A stretch of DNA of 64,000 bases from Pollutibacter soli. GTDB lineage: Bacteria; Bacteroidota; Bacteroidia; Chitinophagales; Chitinophagaceae. Below, piece after piece: positions 20,368-29,583 of this stretch; within the stretch, counting starts at the first letter, position 1; each line of letters begins with the position of its first letter. Both the position numbers and the translations under genes were made by a program. The notes below the pieces were generated by a model. It ran no database searches. It saw only the letters and a list, made by a program, of their open reading frames with translations, and was not told the origin of the DNA. Location of the stretch: positions 868,001-932,000 of the forward strand of contig JARJHS010000001.1 of the NCBI GenBank assembly GCA_029269725.1. Direction: 5' to 3'.

Positions 20368-21657
20368 TCAAAATGCTCCCGGACGATTAAACTGACTATT
20401 CAGTTTCGCAAAGCCCAACAACTGATCATATCTGCCGCCGAGTTCGCGATAATATACGAGGACATAATAAATATCTTCTGCCTGCCATGCATTTCCTTCG
20501 GTGAGATCGGAACTGAAAGCTCCGGAGGCATCGTTCTTATCTCTGAGGGTATAGATATAGTCGTAGTATCCTTGTTTTAGAAACAAAGTGGTTTCGTATG
20601 TTTTTCTTTCTTCGTTGAAATTCAGTTTCGCACCTTCGTTTTTACCATAACCGGTGATCTCTCCAAATACATACAGATCCTTCCCCTGGTACGGTACTCC
20701 ATTCGGCGGAAGAAAAGTGAAATGTACATGTGCATAGTCGGCGTTCCAGTAAGGATTGATATTTTCTGTTGTTTCGCTGATGAACATACCTTCGATATCA
20801 TTAAAAAACATATACTGGTTAGCTGGTCGCGGCATTTCTTCCTTTACAAAAAGATTATAACTGCTGTCTGTATTTTTCTGAGAAGACACCCTATCCCCCA
20901 GTAACCGGAAACTTCTCAGGTTAAGCCAGCGCCACTCTTTGCCGGCGGGCATTACCATTTCCAGTTCATTGTTGTATTGCACCATGTCCGGCCTTAGAAA
21001 TGTAGGTGAAGAAATCATCAGCCGGTTATCCCACCGATAATTCTGCACAATCAACAATTTCAATTGTTGTTGCGGGTAACGGATGTCCATCCCCGCAGTA
21101 CTTACCTGCACCTGTAACCGATGATGTGTATAGAAATATTGCTGGTTGGTAGGCTGAAGAATTGTTGCTCCTACCGGCAGCCTGTTATCGACAATGAGAA
21201 TTCGTTTTGTAAAGGCCAGTTGTGACGTATCTCCGTTGAGAAAAACTTTGAGTACATAGTTGCCGGATTTTGTCGGAACAGAATTTCTGTCGGGTAAAGT
21301 AGCCTGGTAGTGTGTATACCTGGTGAGAGAAATCGAAGAATTCCTGTATGTATTTATTCTTACCTGTGTGAATCCCTTTACATAATCAAAGAAACTCATC
21401 TGTACCGGGCTCCAGTCGGCATTCCGAAGCTCGAATGTATAATAGTAATATTTGACGTCTGCATCGAGATCATCAAAATTCAGTTCCAGTTTATCAGCAC
21501 TGTTTAAAGCCAGTATAGGGTAAGCAAGCTGGTTGCCAAATCCGTTGAGTTTTACCGTATGAATATTCGACATAAATATCTTTTCGGGGTCCCGCTGGGC
21601 TAACAGTAAGGACGGCACAGAAACAGCAATAAGCACTGATATTAGAATTATTCTCAT
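20368..21657 (-). CDS. T9SS plug protein (DUF5103)
   Basis: A 429-residue secreted protein with a signal peptide of about 20 residues (ends LLLAQ). It begins the mature part with RDPEKIFMSNIHTVKLNGFGNQLAYPIL and contains YYYTFELRNADWSP and YVKGFTQVRINTYRNS, which are typical of the DUF5103 family, now described as the T9SS plug. In Flavobacterium johnsoniae the plug closes the giant SprA translocon pore on its periplasmic side when PorV is absent. It is a single-gene unit here, divergent from the permease at 21734, and is part of the general machine that would export the adhesin at 4796. Identification rests on family recognition of several motifs. Confidence 0.85.
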   Translation of the reverse strand: MRIILISVLIAVSVPSLLLAQRDPEKIFMSNIHTVKLNGFGNQLAYPILALNSADKLELNFDDLDADVKYYYYTFELRNADWSPVQMSFFDYVKGFTQVRINTYRNSSISLTRYTHYQATLPDRNSVPTKSGNYVLKVFLNGDTSQLAFTKRILIVDNRLPVGATILQPTNQQYFYTHHRLQVQVSTAGMDIRYPQQQLKLLIVQNYRWDNRLMISSPTFLRPDMVQYNNELEMVMPAGKEWRWLNLRSFRLLGDRVSSQKNTDSSYNLFVKEEMPRPANQYMFFNDIEGMFISETTENINPYWNADYAHVHFTFLPPNGVPYQGKDLYVFGEITGYGKNEGAKLNFNEERKTYETTLFLKQGYYDYIYTLRDKNDASGAFSSDLTEGNAWQAEDIYYVLVYYRELGGRYDQLLGFAKLNSQFNRPGAF

Positions 21658-21676
21658 CAGAAAACATTTATCTTCA

Positions 21677-21684
21677 CAAATTTA
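21677..21684 (-). promoter_or_regulatory. promoter box TAAATTTG of the plug gene
   Basis: On the minus strand, 19 bases before the ATG at 21657. It matches TAnnTTTG; no -33 element with good spacing. Confidence 0.5.
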
Positions 21685-21733
21685 CTTCAAATCAAATGCC
21701 TGCTTTAGCCGGCGTAAATAAAATTACAAAGGT

Positions 21734-22966
21734 TTGAATACCTCCCTGTTTATTGCTAAAAGAATCGCTCTCAATCGTGAAAAGTCATTTTCAAGGTTTA
21801 TCATTCGTTTAGCCATCACAGCCACACTTATTTCCGTAGCTGCCATGATCTTATCTCTGGCGTTCATCAATGGCTTTCAGAAAGTAGTGAGCGAAAAAGT
21901 GTTCAGCTTCTGGGGACATATACGTGTTCAGCATTTTGAACCATTGAAAGTGAGTATTGCAGAAGAAAGTCCTATCAATAAAAATGATACCATTGAACAG
22001 GAAATTGCGGCAATGAACAACGTCGCTTTTGTTCAGCGTTTCGCAACCAAGTCTGCTATTCTCAACGCCAACGGGTCCATTGAAGGTGTTTTGTTTAAGG
22101 GCATTGATTCCGGTTATCATTTTGAAGAGTTGGATCAGTTCCTGACGCATGGCCGCTGGATGCAATTTTCTGATACTTCCTATGCTACGGAGATCGTGAT
22201 TTCAGAATATATAGCCAACAGGCTGGGGTTAAAAACCAATGACGAACTGCTGATCTATTTCATCCAGCCGGGCGAAGAAAAGCCGCGGACACGTAAACTT
22301 AAAATAACTGGTTTATTCAAAACCGGGATAGACGTATACGACAAAACATTTGCATTAGGAGATCTTCGTTTGATCCAACGCCTCAACAATTGGAGTTCTG
22401 ATCAGATCGGAGGATATGAAGTTCGCCTGAAGGATTATACCCGTATGGCAGAAAACTCAAATGAGATTTACGAGATTCTTCCGATCGGATGGAACAGCCG
22501 TACAATGATGGAAATCTATCCTGAGATTTTTGACTGGTTGAATCTTCAAAATACAAACAAGTATATATTGCTTGCGGTGATGATCACTGTTGCACTCATC
22601 AATCTCATCACCTGCCTGATTATTCTTGTATTAGAAAGAACAAGAATGATCGGTGTATTGAAAGCTGTTGGATTTACTGACTGGAATGTTCAGCGGATCT
22701 TTATGTTCTACGGATCTTTGATAACGATTGCTGGCGTAATCGGCGGTTTGATACTTGGGCTGGGCATTAGTTTTCTTCAAAAGAAAACCGGTTTTATTAA
22801 GCTGGATGAAGAGGCTTACTATATGCGCGAAGCTCCGATAGAGTTGATCTGGTGGCAGATCGCAGCAGTCGTCGTCGGCACTTTTTTCGTATGTTTTCTA
22901 GTTCTTCTTATTCCTTCGTTGATCAGCAGAAAGATCAGCCCGGCCAAAGCGGTTCAGTTCAGGTAA
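21734..22966 (+). CDS. ABC transporter permease, FtsX/LolC-type
   Basis: A 410-residue inner-membrane protein. One membrane span lies near residues 22-50 (ITATLISVAAMILSLAFING), then a large periplasmic MacB-PCD-like domain (about 55-265), and three C-terminal spans (about 275-300, 325-350, 375-400) around ILVLERTRMIGVLKAVGFT, the typical FtsX-domain motif. This is the LolC/E and MacB permease layout, so export of lipoproteins or other envelope substrates with an ATPase partner is expected; no ATPase gene is next to it. The start is TTG: an in-frame TAA at 21719 leaves no ATG upstream, and homologues begin MNTSLFIAKR-like. It converges on the next gene with only six bases between stops. Confidence 0.85.
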   Translation: MNTSLFIAKRIALNREKSFSRFIIRLAITATLISVAAMILSLAFINGFQKVVSEKVFSFWGHIRVQHFEPLKVSIAEESPINKNDTIEQEIAAMNNVAFVQRFATKSAILNANGSIEGVLFKGIDSGYHFEELDQFLTHGRWMQFSDTSYATEIVISEYIANRLGLKTNDELLIYFIQPGEEKPRTRKLKITGLFKTGIDVYDKTFALGDLRLIQRLNNWSSDQIGGYEVRLKDYTRMAENSNEIYEILPIGWNSRTMMEIYPEIFDWLNLQNTNKYILLAVMITVALINLITCLIILVLERTRMIGVLKAVGFTDWNVQRIFMFYGSLITIAGVIGGLILGLGISFLQKKTGFIKLDEEAYYMREAPIELIWWQIAAVVVGTFFVCFLVLLIPSLISRKISPAKAVQFR

Positions 22967-22972
22967 TTAATC

Positions 22973-23719
22973 TCACAATTTTATTTTGGATAAAATAATC
23001 GCCGTAGCAACTGCTGCGTTGAGCGATTCAGCATTGCCAAAAGAAGGAATTCGGATCTGTGTTACTTCAAGCCTTAGCAATTCTTTTCTGACCCCTTTAG
23101 ATTCGTTGCCTATAATGATCAGCCCTGTGGTTTTTCCGCTGATCGTTTCCCGGATATCCTTACCATCAAGCGTAGCCGCGAATACCGGTACTTTGTTTTC
23201 TCCCAGCAACTTCACCAGGTCGAGGTAATGTACCTTAACCCGCAACAAACTGCCCATAGAGGACTGTACAACTTTATTATTATAAACGTCTGCACTGTTT
23301 TCGCTGCAATAGATATCCGTTATTCCAAACCAGTCGGCAGTTCTTATGATGGTACCCAGGTTTCCCGGATCCTGAATACCATCGAGAGCAATGCTTATTT
23401 TATCCGTAGCCGGAGGAGAAAATAATTCCTTATCTTTCTTAATAACGGCTACCACCTGGTTGGGGGCAGGCATAGCCGAAATTCTTTCCAGCTGCGATTG
23501 ATCAATTTCGATTACCTGATTTTCTCCGAGCTTTTTTAACAGACTTTTCTGTTCCTTCAGCCAATTAACTAAACTATATACTTCCAGTACCCGTTCAGGT
23601 GATTGATGAATAAATTCCTCAACTATTTTTGGCCCTTCAATTACAAATGCACCATATTCGTCCCTGAATTTTTTATGGGATAAACTTTGAATATATTTGA
23701 TTTTTGATTTAACCAGCAT
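22973..23719 (-). CDS. SpoU/TrmH-family RNA 2'-O-methyltransferase
   Basis: A 248-residue SPOUT methyltransferase that should put a methyl group on a ribose 2'-O of rRNA or tRNA using SAM. The three family motifs are intact: DPGNLGTIIRT (117-127), IIIGNESKGV (201-210) and RIPSFGNAESLNAAVA (223-238), which together form the knotted SAM site. The N-terminal 90 residues with VIEGPKIVEE form the substrate-binding domain seen in the TsnR/RlmB-like group. The exact nucleotide target cannot be read from sequence. Transcribed divergently from the TamL-like gene, 31 bases apart. Confidence 0.9.
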   Translation of the reverse strand: MLVKSKIKYIQSLSHKKFRDEYGAFVIEGPKIVEEFIHQSPERVLEVYSLVNWLKEQKSLLKKLGENQVIEIDQSQLERISAMPAPNQVVAVIKKDKELFSPPATDKISIALDGIQDPGNLGTIIRTADWFGITDIYCSENSADVYNNKVVQSSMGSLLRVKVHYLDLVKLLGENKVPVFAATLDGKDIRETISGKTTGLIIIGNESKGVRKELLRLEVTQIRIPSFGNAESLNAAVATAIILSKIKL

Positions 23720-23750
23720 AGGGTTTTAATGTTAAGCCCCATTCCGGCAC

Positions 23751-26141
23751 ATGAAGCAACCAATTATCCAGACCTTTTCTTTCCTGCTCCTGATAGTTAC
23801 GGTTTTTTCATGTACCGTTGTAAAAAAATCCACTCCGGGCGTTCCGTTTATTTTCGAAAATAGCGTAAAAATCAAGGGTAATGTTAAGGGCGATAAAAAA
23901 ACGGATATGCGCCGGTCCCTTGAAGGCCAGATCGAAGACAGCGCACTTACAAATGCCGTTAGCAAAATTCCCTGGCCAAAATTTCCATGGGTTATACCCG
24001 TTCCTGTTATTTCAAAACCTGTCAGGTTTGATAGTAATGCGATTAAGCAGTCTGTCGTCAATATGACCAACCTGATGAGCAGTATCGGGTACAGGAACAG
24101 TACGATCACTTTCGACACCACGCTCAAAAAGCATAAGAAGCAATCACGGATTAAAGTCACTTATACTGTCGAGCCGGGAAAATTATATCGCATCGATACA
24201 ATCGTTTACAATATTTATGATTCAAGTTTGCTGAACCTGGTACTTAAATACAGAAAGGATTCAAAACTAAAACAGGGTGCTGCATTTGAATATGGTGCGA
24301 TTGACCAGGAGTTGAGTCGTATCGTTGATACTTTTCACAACAACGGATATTATAAATTCAGCAGAGATGACATTATCGCGGAAGTTGATACCAGTTATAA
24401 TGAACTTATCGATCCGACACTCGACCCTTTTGAATATGTGAGGCGCCTTGCTGAAATTGAAGAACAGAGAAAGCAGGATCCCAAAGTAGATATTTTCATA
24501 AGGCTTAATGCGATCAGGGATTCCACACATATGGACGTGTACTCTGTCGGGGAATTTACCGTTTATCCCGATCTGGAATCCAATGATTCCCTGTCCGGAA
24601 AAGGGCGAGTCAGAAACTTTGATGGAATAAAAGTAATCTCCTATCACCGGACCTTCAACTCACATTTTGTATCAAAGCAAATCGAACTGCGACCGGGAGA
24701 AATGTATTCCCTGTTAAACTATGGACGTACATTAAACAATTTCAACAGGCTTGGTGCATGGTCTAATATCAACCTCAATTCAACAGTTATTGACAGCAAT
24801 CGAACCATCAATTACTCGATGTTACTGTATCGTGAAAAGAAAAAGTATTTTAGTGTGGATCTGGAAGGAAGTAGTTTATTAAACAGCTCGCAATTGATAC
24901 AGGTCGGATCCGGAAGAATCGGACTGGCGCTAAACTTCGCGTTGCGTCACCGCAACATTGCGCACAAAACCATTCAGCTGGAAAATAATCTGCGCACAGG
25001 TATCGAGTTTAATGATTTCACGAAAATTCTTTCTTCAGAAGTTACGCTTACCAACAGGTTAATCATTCCCTGGGTAGTTGCGCCCTTCAAAAAGAAGCTC
25101 GCCTGGAATGATCGCAATGCGCGAACCATCATTTCTGCAGATGTTTCCTATATCGACAGGTTTCAATACTATCGTCTGAGAACGATCAACACTTTCCTTG
25201 CATATGAATGGAAGCCTAAACCGGGTGTCACCTGGACTTTCAAGCCTGTGAATGTTGAGTTTACACGCTTCCGTCCGGATAGTTTATTTATTGATGCGAT
25301 ACTGGACTATCCATTGTTATTGTACACTTATAACGATGGTTTGATTATTGGATCGAATGCGAGCTGGAACAAGAATTTCAATCCATACCGCAAAACGAAT
25401 ATTAACCTCCTGCGTATCTATGCTGAGACCTCCGGCATATTGGCGGGAGCAATTTTCAAGAATGCGACTGCAGAGGGTAAATCTTTAAGTAATCTCTACC
25501 GATTTATAAAGATGGATGTAGATTACCGATTGATTTTTGCATATAAGAAATCGAGTCTGCATTTCCGTGTTTTTGGCGGGTATGGTATCGCATTCAAAAC
25601 GGAAAGCCGCACAGATGACGTAACACTACCCTTCTTCAAAAGCTATTTTGGAGGCGGGCCTAACAGTATGCGGGGATGGCAGATCCGTAAACTCGGTATC
25701 GGGTCGAATATATTTTACGATACTGTCGCAAATGGAAATTTCAGTGATAAATATGCTGACGTTCAAATGGAGGGAAATGTCGAATATCGATTCGCGATGT
25801 TCCAGTTGTTTGGATTCTGGTTCAATGGTGCTGTATTTGCTGATGTTGGAAATATCTGGTACCGCAAAAACCTGAATGGTGGTCTGCCAAGAGCCGAATT
25901 GAATTTTAGTCGTTTTTATAAAGACCTATGTATGGACGCAGGTTTCGGCGTTCGTATGGACTTCAAATATTTTCTATTGCGATTTGATCTTGGTTTCCCG
26001 ATCAAGGACTCGCGATACGGGCCCTATAATACGGGGAGTGCCAACGCCGAAAAGTTCTACTCCGACAAAGTTTATGGCTGGTTCATCCCAGGGCGATGGA
26101 ACCGGCCGACACTGCAGTTTGCGATTGGATATCCATTCTAA
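23751..26141 (+). CDS. TamL-like BamA-superfamily outer-membrane lipoprotein
   Basis: A 796-residue outer-membrane protein. The N-terminus is a lipoprotein signal with lipobox TVFSC (Cys21), unlike classical BamA or TamA, and fits the Bacteroidota-specific lipidated TamA-like group called TamL. POTRA-like segments cover about residues 30-360 (for example YRIDTIVYNIY; TFHNNGYYKF), followed by a 16-strand Omp85 barrel with SYFGGGPNSMRGWQIRKLG near residue 640, a form of the conserved xRGxxxR loop. It ends GYPF, as barrels do. Role: assembly or insertion of envelope proteins. No TamB-like gene is adjacent in the window, so a partner must be elsewhere. Single gene, convergent with truB. Confidence 0.85.
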   Translation: MKQPIIQTFSFLLLIVTVFSCTVVKKSTPGVPFIFENSVKIKGNVKGDKKTDMRRSLEGQIEDSALTNAVSKIPWPKFPWVIPVPVISKPVRFDSNAIKQSVVNMTNLMSSIGYRNSTITFDTTLKKHKKQSRIKVTYTVEPGKLYRIDTIVYNIYDSSLLNLVLKYRKDSKLKQGAAFEYGAIDQELSRIVDTFHNNGYYKFSRDDIIAEVDTSYNELIDPTLDPFEYVRRLAEIEEQRKQDPKVDIFIRLNAIRDSTHMDVYSVGEFTVYPDLESNDSLSGKGRVRNFDGIKVISYHRTFNSHFVSKQIELRPGEMYSLLNYGRTLNNFNRLGAWSNINLNSTVIDSNRTINYSMLLYREKKKYFSVDLEGSSLLNSSQLIQVGSGRIGLALNFALRHRNIAHKTIQLENNLRTGIEFNDFTKILSSEVTLTNRLIIPWVVAPFKKKLAWNDRNARTIISADVSYIDRFQYYRLRTINTFLAYEWKPKPGVTWTFKPVNVEFTRFRPDSLFIDAILDYPLLLYTYNDGLIIGSNASWNKNFNPYRKTNINLLRIYAETSGILAGAIFKNATAEGKSLSNLYRFIKMDVDYRLIFAYKKSSLHFRVFGGYGIAFKTESRTDDVTLPFFKSYFGGGPNSMRGWQIRKLGIGSNIFYDTVANGNFSDKYADVQMEGNVEYRFAMFQLFGFWFNGAVFADVGNIWYRKNLNGGLPRAELNFSRFYKDLCMDAGFGVRMDFKYFLLRFDLGFPIKDSRYGPYNTGSANAEKFYSDKVYGWFIPGRWNRPTLQFAIGYPF

Positions 26142-26160
26142 GGCCGGTGGCCGAATTTAA

Positions 26161-26195
26161 AATGTTTAACGTAAAACGTTAAACGTAGAACGTTG
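26161..26195 (+). repeat. heptameric array, AACGTNN type
   Basis: Units AATGTTT, AACGTAA, AACGTTA, AACGTAG, AACGTTG start 20 bases after the TamL-like stop and read on its coding strand. This is the clearest example of the motif. Confidence 0.8.
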
Positions 26196-26264
26196 CACCA
26201 TCAGGTTTAAAATCACCTCAGAAATATCAAAAGCAAGCTGGCAGTTGAAATCATAAAACTATCT

Positions 26265-26305
26265 TCTGGCTGTTCACTTTTGCCTTTTTCCTCCTTACTA
26301 TTGCC
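26265..26305 (-). repeat. heptameric array at the 3' end of truB
   Basis: On the plus strand TCTGGCTGTTCACTT (26265-26279) is followed by pyrimidine-rich heptads such as CTTTTTC, CTCCTTA, CTATTGC. The 15-mer is identical to 44606-44620. On the truB coding strand the array is purine-rich and spans the stop codon. Confidence 0.6.
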
Positions 26306-26987
26306 TCAGCTTCAGATTGGCTTCGAAATCGGTAAGACTTTGTGCATTTTCGAGTTTATACCCTCCTATCCTTGTTCTCACCAGGCCGCCCAGATAGCCT
26401 CCGCAGCCGAGTTCATTTCCGAAATCAAAAGCAAGACTTCGGATATACGTTCCCGTGGAGCACGTTACTTTGAATTCCACCACAGGAAGATCAATCTTCG
26501 TGATCTCAAACCCGGAAATGGTTATTTTTCGAGGTTCCAGTTTCACATCCTGGCCTTTCCTTGCCATCAGGTATGCTGGCTTACCTTCTTTTTTTATCGC
26601 AGAATGAATAGGCGGCACCTGCTCGATCGTACCCAGGAATTTTTTTGTAGCCGAATGAATGGCCTCTTCTGTGATTCCTTCCAGGGATTTGAAATTCTCG
26701 GGTTCCGATTCAAGGTCGTAGGTAGGTGTTGTGGCCCCCAGGATAATCCTCCCGGTGTATTCCTTCTCCTGTGCCATATATTCATTGATCTTTTTAGTGA
26801 ATTTACCTGTGCAAACGATAAGAAGCCCGGTGGCTAAGGGATCTAGGGTTCCTGCATGACCGATTTTTGAGATTCCTGTCAGGATCCTGATCTTTTTCAC
26901 AACATCAAATGAGGTCCAGCGCATCGGTTTATCGATCAGCAACATCTGGCCCTCAGCATAGGGCAACTGCCATGGTGGGAGTGTCAA
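26298..26987 (-). CDS. truB: tRNA pseudouridine(55) synthase
   Basis: A 229-residue enzyme making pseudouridine 55 in the tRNA T loop. The catalytic block GHAGTLDPLATG contains Asp49. KPMRWTSFDVV, YTGRIILGATTPTYDLESE and TCSTGTYIRSLAFDFG are all family motifs. It lacks the C-terminal PUA domain, as short bacterial forms do. A stop codon lies in frame about ten codons upstream, and no ATG precedes the catalytic core except Met15, so a TTG start at 26987 is likely; a TACATTTG promoter box sits 15 bases before it. The last codons overlap a heptameric array. Usually truB follows uppP in this phylum; here it stands alone. Confidence 0.93.
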   Translation of the reverse strand: MTLPPWQLPYAEGQMLLIDKPMRWTSFDVVKKIRILTGISKIGHAGTLDPLATGLLIVCTGKFTKKINEYMAQEKEYTGRIILGATTPTYDLESEPENFKSLEGITEEAIHSATKKFLGTIEQVPPIHSAIKKEGKPAYLMARKGQDVKLEPRKITISGFEITKIDLPVVEFKVTCSTGTYIRSLAFDFGNELGCGGYLGGLVRTRIGGYKLENAQSLTDFEANLKLRQ

Positions 26988-27001
26988 TTCGGGAATTTCT
27001 G

Positions 27002-27009
27002 CAAATGTA
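27002..27009 (-). promoter_or_regulatory. promoter box TACATTTG of truB
   Basis: Matches TAnnTTTG on the minus strand, 14 bases before the TTG start; supports a short leader and the chosen start. Confidence 0.55.
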
Positions 27010-27043
27010 ACCCGTCAATCTTTTTTTACTGCCTTTTGCTTTA

Positions 27044-27051
27044 TAATTTTG
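27044..27051 (+). promoter_or_regulatory. promoter box TAATTTTG of the methyltransferase gene
   Basis: Matches TAnnTTTG, 23 bases before the ATG at 27075. It places transcription start after a possible TTG start at 27036, so the ATG is favoured. Confidence 0.55.
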
Positions 27052-27074
27052 CACTTCATTTTTTTGCAGATCCT

Positions 27075-27869
27075 ATGACATTAGCCCAGCATACAGATTA
27101 TAAAGTCCGATACCAGCAGCAGGTAGATAATGCCCGGGAATTCCTTATTCCCTTTATTCTTTCAGGACTTGAAAAAAAGAAGGACCTGCACATCCTTGAT
27201 ATAGGATGTGGTGAAGGTGGCGTTCTCATTCCTTTTCTGGAACAAGGAAACACCGCTGTGGGTATTGAACTCGACGAAATAAAAGCAGGTTATGCCAGGG
27301 AATTACTTGCGAACTATATCACTGATGATAAAGTAGAAATCATCAATAAGAACATCTACGATGATGAAGCACTGAAGGAATATCACGGAAAATTTGACCT
27401 GATCATTCTGAAAGATGTGATCGAACACATACCACGCCAGGAAATATTCATCCCTTACATGAAAAAATTTCTGAAGCCTGGTGGCCAGGTCTTCTTTGGA
27501 TTTCCTCCATGGTACATGCCGCATGGCGGACATCAGCAAGTATGCAACAATAAATTTCTATCCATGCTCCCCTATGTACACCTGCTGCCGAATCCATTAT
27601 ACAAAGGTGTTTTGAGAATGTTTGGAGAACACCAGGCGATTATTGATGAATTGATTGAAGTTAAATCCACTGGAATTTCAATCGAACGTTTTGAGAAACT
27701 GGTAAAGACTTCCGGATATTCAATTACCAATAAAACATTCTTTCTTTTCAACCCGATCTATAAATACAAGTTTGGAATTAAACCTCGCAAACAGGCTGAC
27801 ATTATTGCCGGAATTCCGTGGTTCCGGGATTTTGTAACGACGTGTGTTTATTATTTAGTGAGGAGTTAG
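27075..27869 (+). CDS. class I SAM-dependent methyltransferase
   Basis: A 264-residue methyltransferase of unknown substrate. Motif I is HILDIGCGEGG, the acidic residue that binds the SAM ribose follows in GIELDE, and the post-motif FDLIILKDVIEHI belongs to the Methyltransf_11/23 group. A C-terminal part of about 100 residues (PPWYMPHGGHQQ onward) is family-specific and may set substrate choice; the ending WFRDFVTTCVYYLV is hydrophobic and might touch membrane. The start was set at the ATG because the promoter box lies upstream of it and downstream of the alternative TTG. The final codons (V-R-S-stop) are part of a heptameric array. Single gene, divergent from truB. Confidence 0.85.
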   Translation: MTLAQHTDYKVRYQQQVDNAREFLIPFILSGLEKKKDLHILDIGCGEGGVLIPFLEQGNTAVGIELDEIKAGYARELLANYITDDKVEIINKNIYDDEALKEYHGKFDLIILKDVIEHIPRQEIFIPYMKKFLKPGGQVFFGFPPWYMPHGGHQQVCNNKFLSMLPYVHLLPNPLYKGVLRMFGEHQAIIDELIEVKSTGISIERFEKLVKTSGYSITNKTFFLFNPIYKYKFGIKPRKQADIIAGIPWFRDFVTTCVYYLVRS

Positions 27870-27885
27870 GAGTTGGGAGGCAGGA
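27858..27885 (+). repeat. heptameric array, purine-rich, spanning a stop codon
   Basis: Units GTGAGGA, GTTAGGA, GTTGGGA, GGCAGGA. The stop codon TAG at 27867-27869 lies inside unit 2, so the last residues of the methyltransferase come from the array. Confidence 0.7.
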
Positions 27886-28200
27886 TAGCCAATACAAGGT
27901 GTCTGTTGACGATTTTCTATTGTATGGTGACCCATATCATTCGGGAAAATTAGCAGGCGTTTTTAAGTTGGGATTTACCCGGGAGGTCTTTTGTTTTGAA
28001 TGTCTGCATCCTGAAATTAAAATCAAAAAAGCAAAAAAAAGAAAAACGTAACTTGCTTTGAGTCGTCGACTTTTCTCTGTGTAAAAACCAATTGATTGAT
28101 TTTAATTGAATTTGAATCGAACAATTTTCTTGAATCACCGAGTTTGAAAACTTATTCTTAAACTTTTCCGAATTGGAGAAGTAAAGATAGAAATCAGTAC
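27886..28200. other. intergenic region without gene
   Basis: About 315 bases between a plus-strand and a minus-strand gene end. A/T-rich, with an A-rich stretch at about 28015-28050. No gene, RNA or clear terminator recognised. Confidence 0.3.
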
Positions 28201-28235
28201 TTCTTCCTTCTGACTTCTTACCTCATACTTTATTT
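28201..28235 (-). repeat. heptameric array at the DUF58 gene end
   Basis: Plus-strand units TTCTTCC, TTCTGAC, TTCTTAC, CTCATAC, TTTATTT. On the DUF58 coding strand this reads as GTATGAG, GTAAGAA, GTCAGAA, GGAAGAA, the same family as the array at 43099. Confidence 0.65.
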
Positions 28236-29583
28236 AGATTCCCTTGCGCGCTTTAATCTCCAGGTATTTATTTACCGTATTAATCGTAAGATCCTTCGGA
28301 GCAGTGAGAATCGACATGATACCATACTGTTGCAGCTCGCGTACAATCATCTTCTTTTCAAACGCAAACTTTTCTGCGATGGTTTTGTTATATACCTGTT
28401 CCAGGTCATTGGCATCGCTGTTGATCAATGTACTTAGTTCAGTATTTTCAAAAAACACGACGAGTAACAAATGATGCATTGCAATCTTTCGAAGAAATTT
28501 CATTTGACGCTGAAGAGAAGATACCGATTCAAAATTGGTGAATAGCACGATTAAACTTCGTTGAGTAATTCTCTGGCGGATCAATCCATATAACTTTTCG
28601 TAGTTACTTTCCAGATATCTTGTTTTCTGTTTGTACAATACTTCCAGGATGGCATTCATCTGCGCTGAATTCCTGTTTGCCTGTAAAAAAGTTCCTGGTG
28701 TTTCAGAATAGGTAATCAGCCCGGCTTTATCTTCTTTCAATAAAGCGATATTGCTCAACACAAGAGATGCATTGATTGCGTAATCCAGAAGACTCAGACC
28801 TTCAAAGGGCATTTTCATCACCCTGCTTTTATCAATCACACAATATATCTGCTGACTTTTTTCGTCAGTGAAAGCATTTACCATGAGCTGGTTTCTCCTG
28901 GCTGTTGCTTTCCAGTTCATGGTTCGGATATCATCTCCTTTTACATAGTCCCTGATCTGTTCAAACTCCATGCTGTGTCCCAGCTTCCTGATTTTTCGGA
29001 GCCCGATCTCAGCAAATCGATTACTGATAAAAAGAAGCTGGTATTTTCTCATTTGTAGAAACGACGGATATACCGCCACCATCCTGTCCGCCTCGAACTG
29101 AAATCGCCGTTTCAGTAATCCTAGTGGGCCAGTCACAAATATGTTCAGGTTACCGAAACTGTATTCTCCTCTCTTTACCGGGCGCAAAGAATAGTTCAAC
29201 TTATTTGCACGATTTCCTGGAACTGTAATCTCATAGAAAAATTTTCTTTCCTGGAACTGAAACGGCAATTCGTCAATGATACCAGCTTTGATTGCAAATG
29301 GATACCTGTTTTCTACATGAACTGATATCGGATTCTCGTCGCCATTACTCAACCGGTCAGGAATAATTCTTGAGGCACTGACACCCTCACGCAAACGAAA
29401 TAAGAAAATATAATCGACCAGTGTGAGCACAACAACAGTAAGTAGTAGTAGCTGCGGCAGGATAGTCATCCACGGAAAAAAGAATGAACAGGTATACAGG
29501 ATGGCAACAAAGGCCATCACCAGGAAAAACCTGCCATTGAAGTAAAGTGGTTTGATATATGCCCGTGCGAAACCTTTCATCAA
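28234..29583 (-). CDS. DUF58 domain-containing protein
   Basis: A 449-residue membrane-anchored protein, last gene of the MoxR operon. Two membrane spans lie near residues 18-60. The DUF58 signature GHSMEFEQIRDYVKGDDIRTMNWKATAR is at about 202-229, followed by a von Willebrand A-like region (YCVIDKSRVM; a DxS metal site) to about residue 420. DUF58/VWA proteins are the usual partner of MoxR AAA+ ATPases, which are thought to act as chaperones in complex assembly or stress response. It overlaps the MoxR gene by four bases (ATGA), so translation is coupled. Function in this organism unknown. Confidence 0.9.
   Translation of the reverse strand: MMKGFARAYIKPLYFNGRFFLVMAFVAILYTCSFFFPWMTILPQLLLLTVVVLTLVDYIFLFRLREGVSASRIIPDRLSNGDENPISVHVENRYPFAIKAGIIDELPFQFQERKFFYEITVPGNRANKLNYSLRPVKRGEYSFGNLNIFVTGPLGLLKRRFQFEADRMVAVYPSFLQMRKYQLLFISNRFAEIGLRKIRKLGHSMEFEQIRDYVKGDDIRTMNWKATARRNQLMVNAFTDEKSQQIYCVIDKSRVMKMPFEGLSLLDYAINASLVLSNIALLKEDKAGLITYSETPGTFLQANRNSAQMNAILEVLYKQKTRYLESNYEKLYGLIRQRITQRSLIVLFTNFESVSSLQRQMKFLRKIAMHHLLLVVFFENTELSTLINSDANDLEQVYNKTIAEKFAFEKKMIVRELQQYGIMSILTAPKDLTINTVNKYLEIKARKGI

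Noticed and set aside
20722..20904. 60-residue plus-strand frame within the plug gene
   Set aside because: Antisense to a gene with clear family motifs; no support.
26280..26837. 185-residue plus-strand frame
   Set aside because: It is antisense to truB, whose motifs are complete; no independent support.
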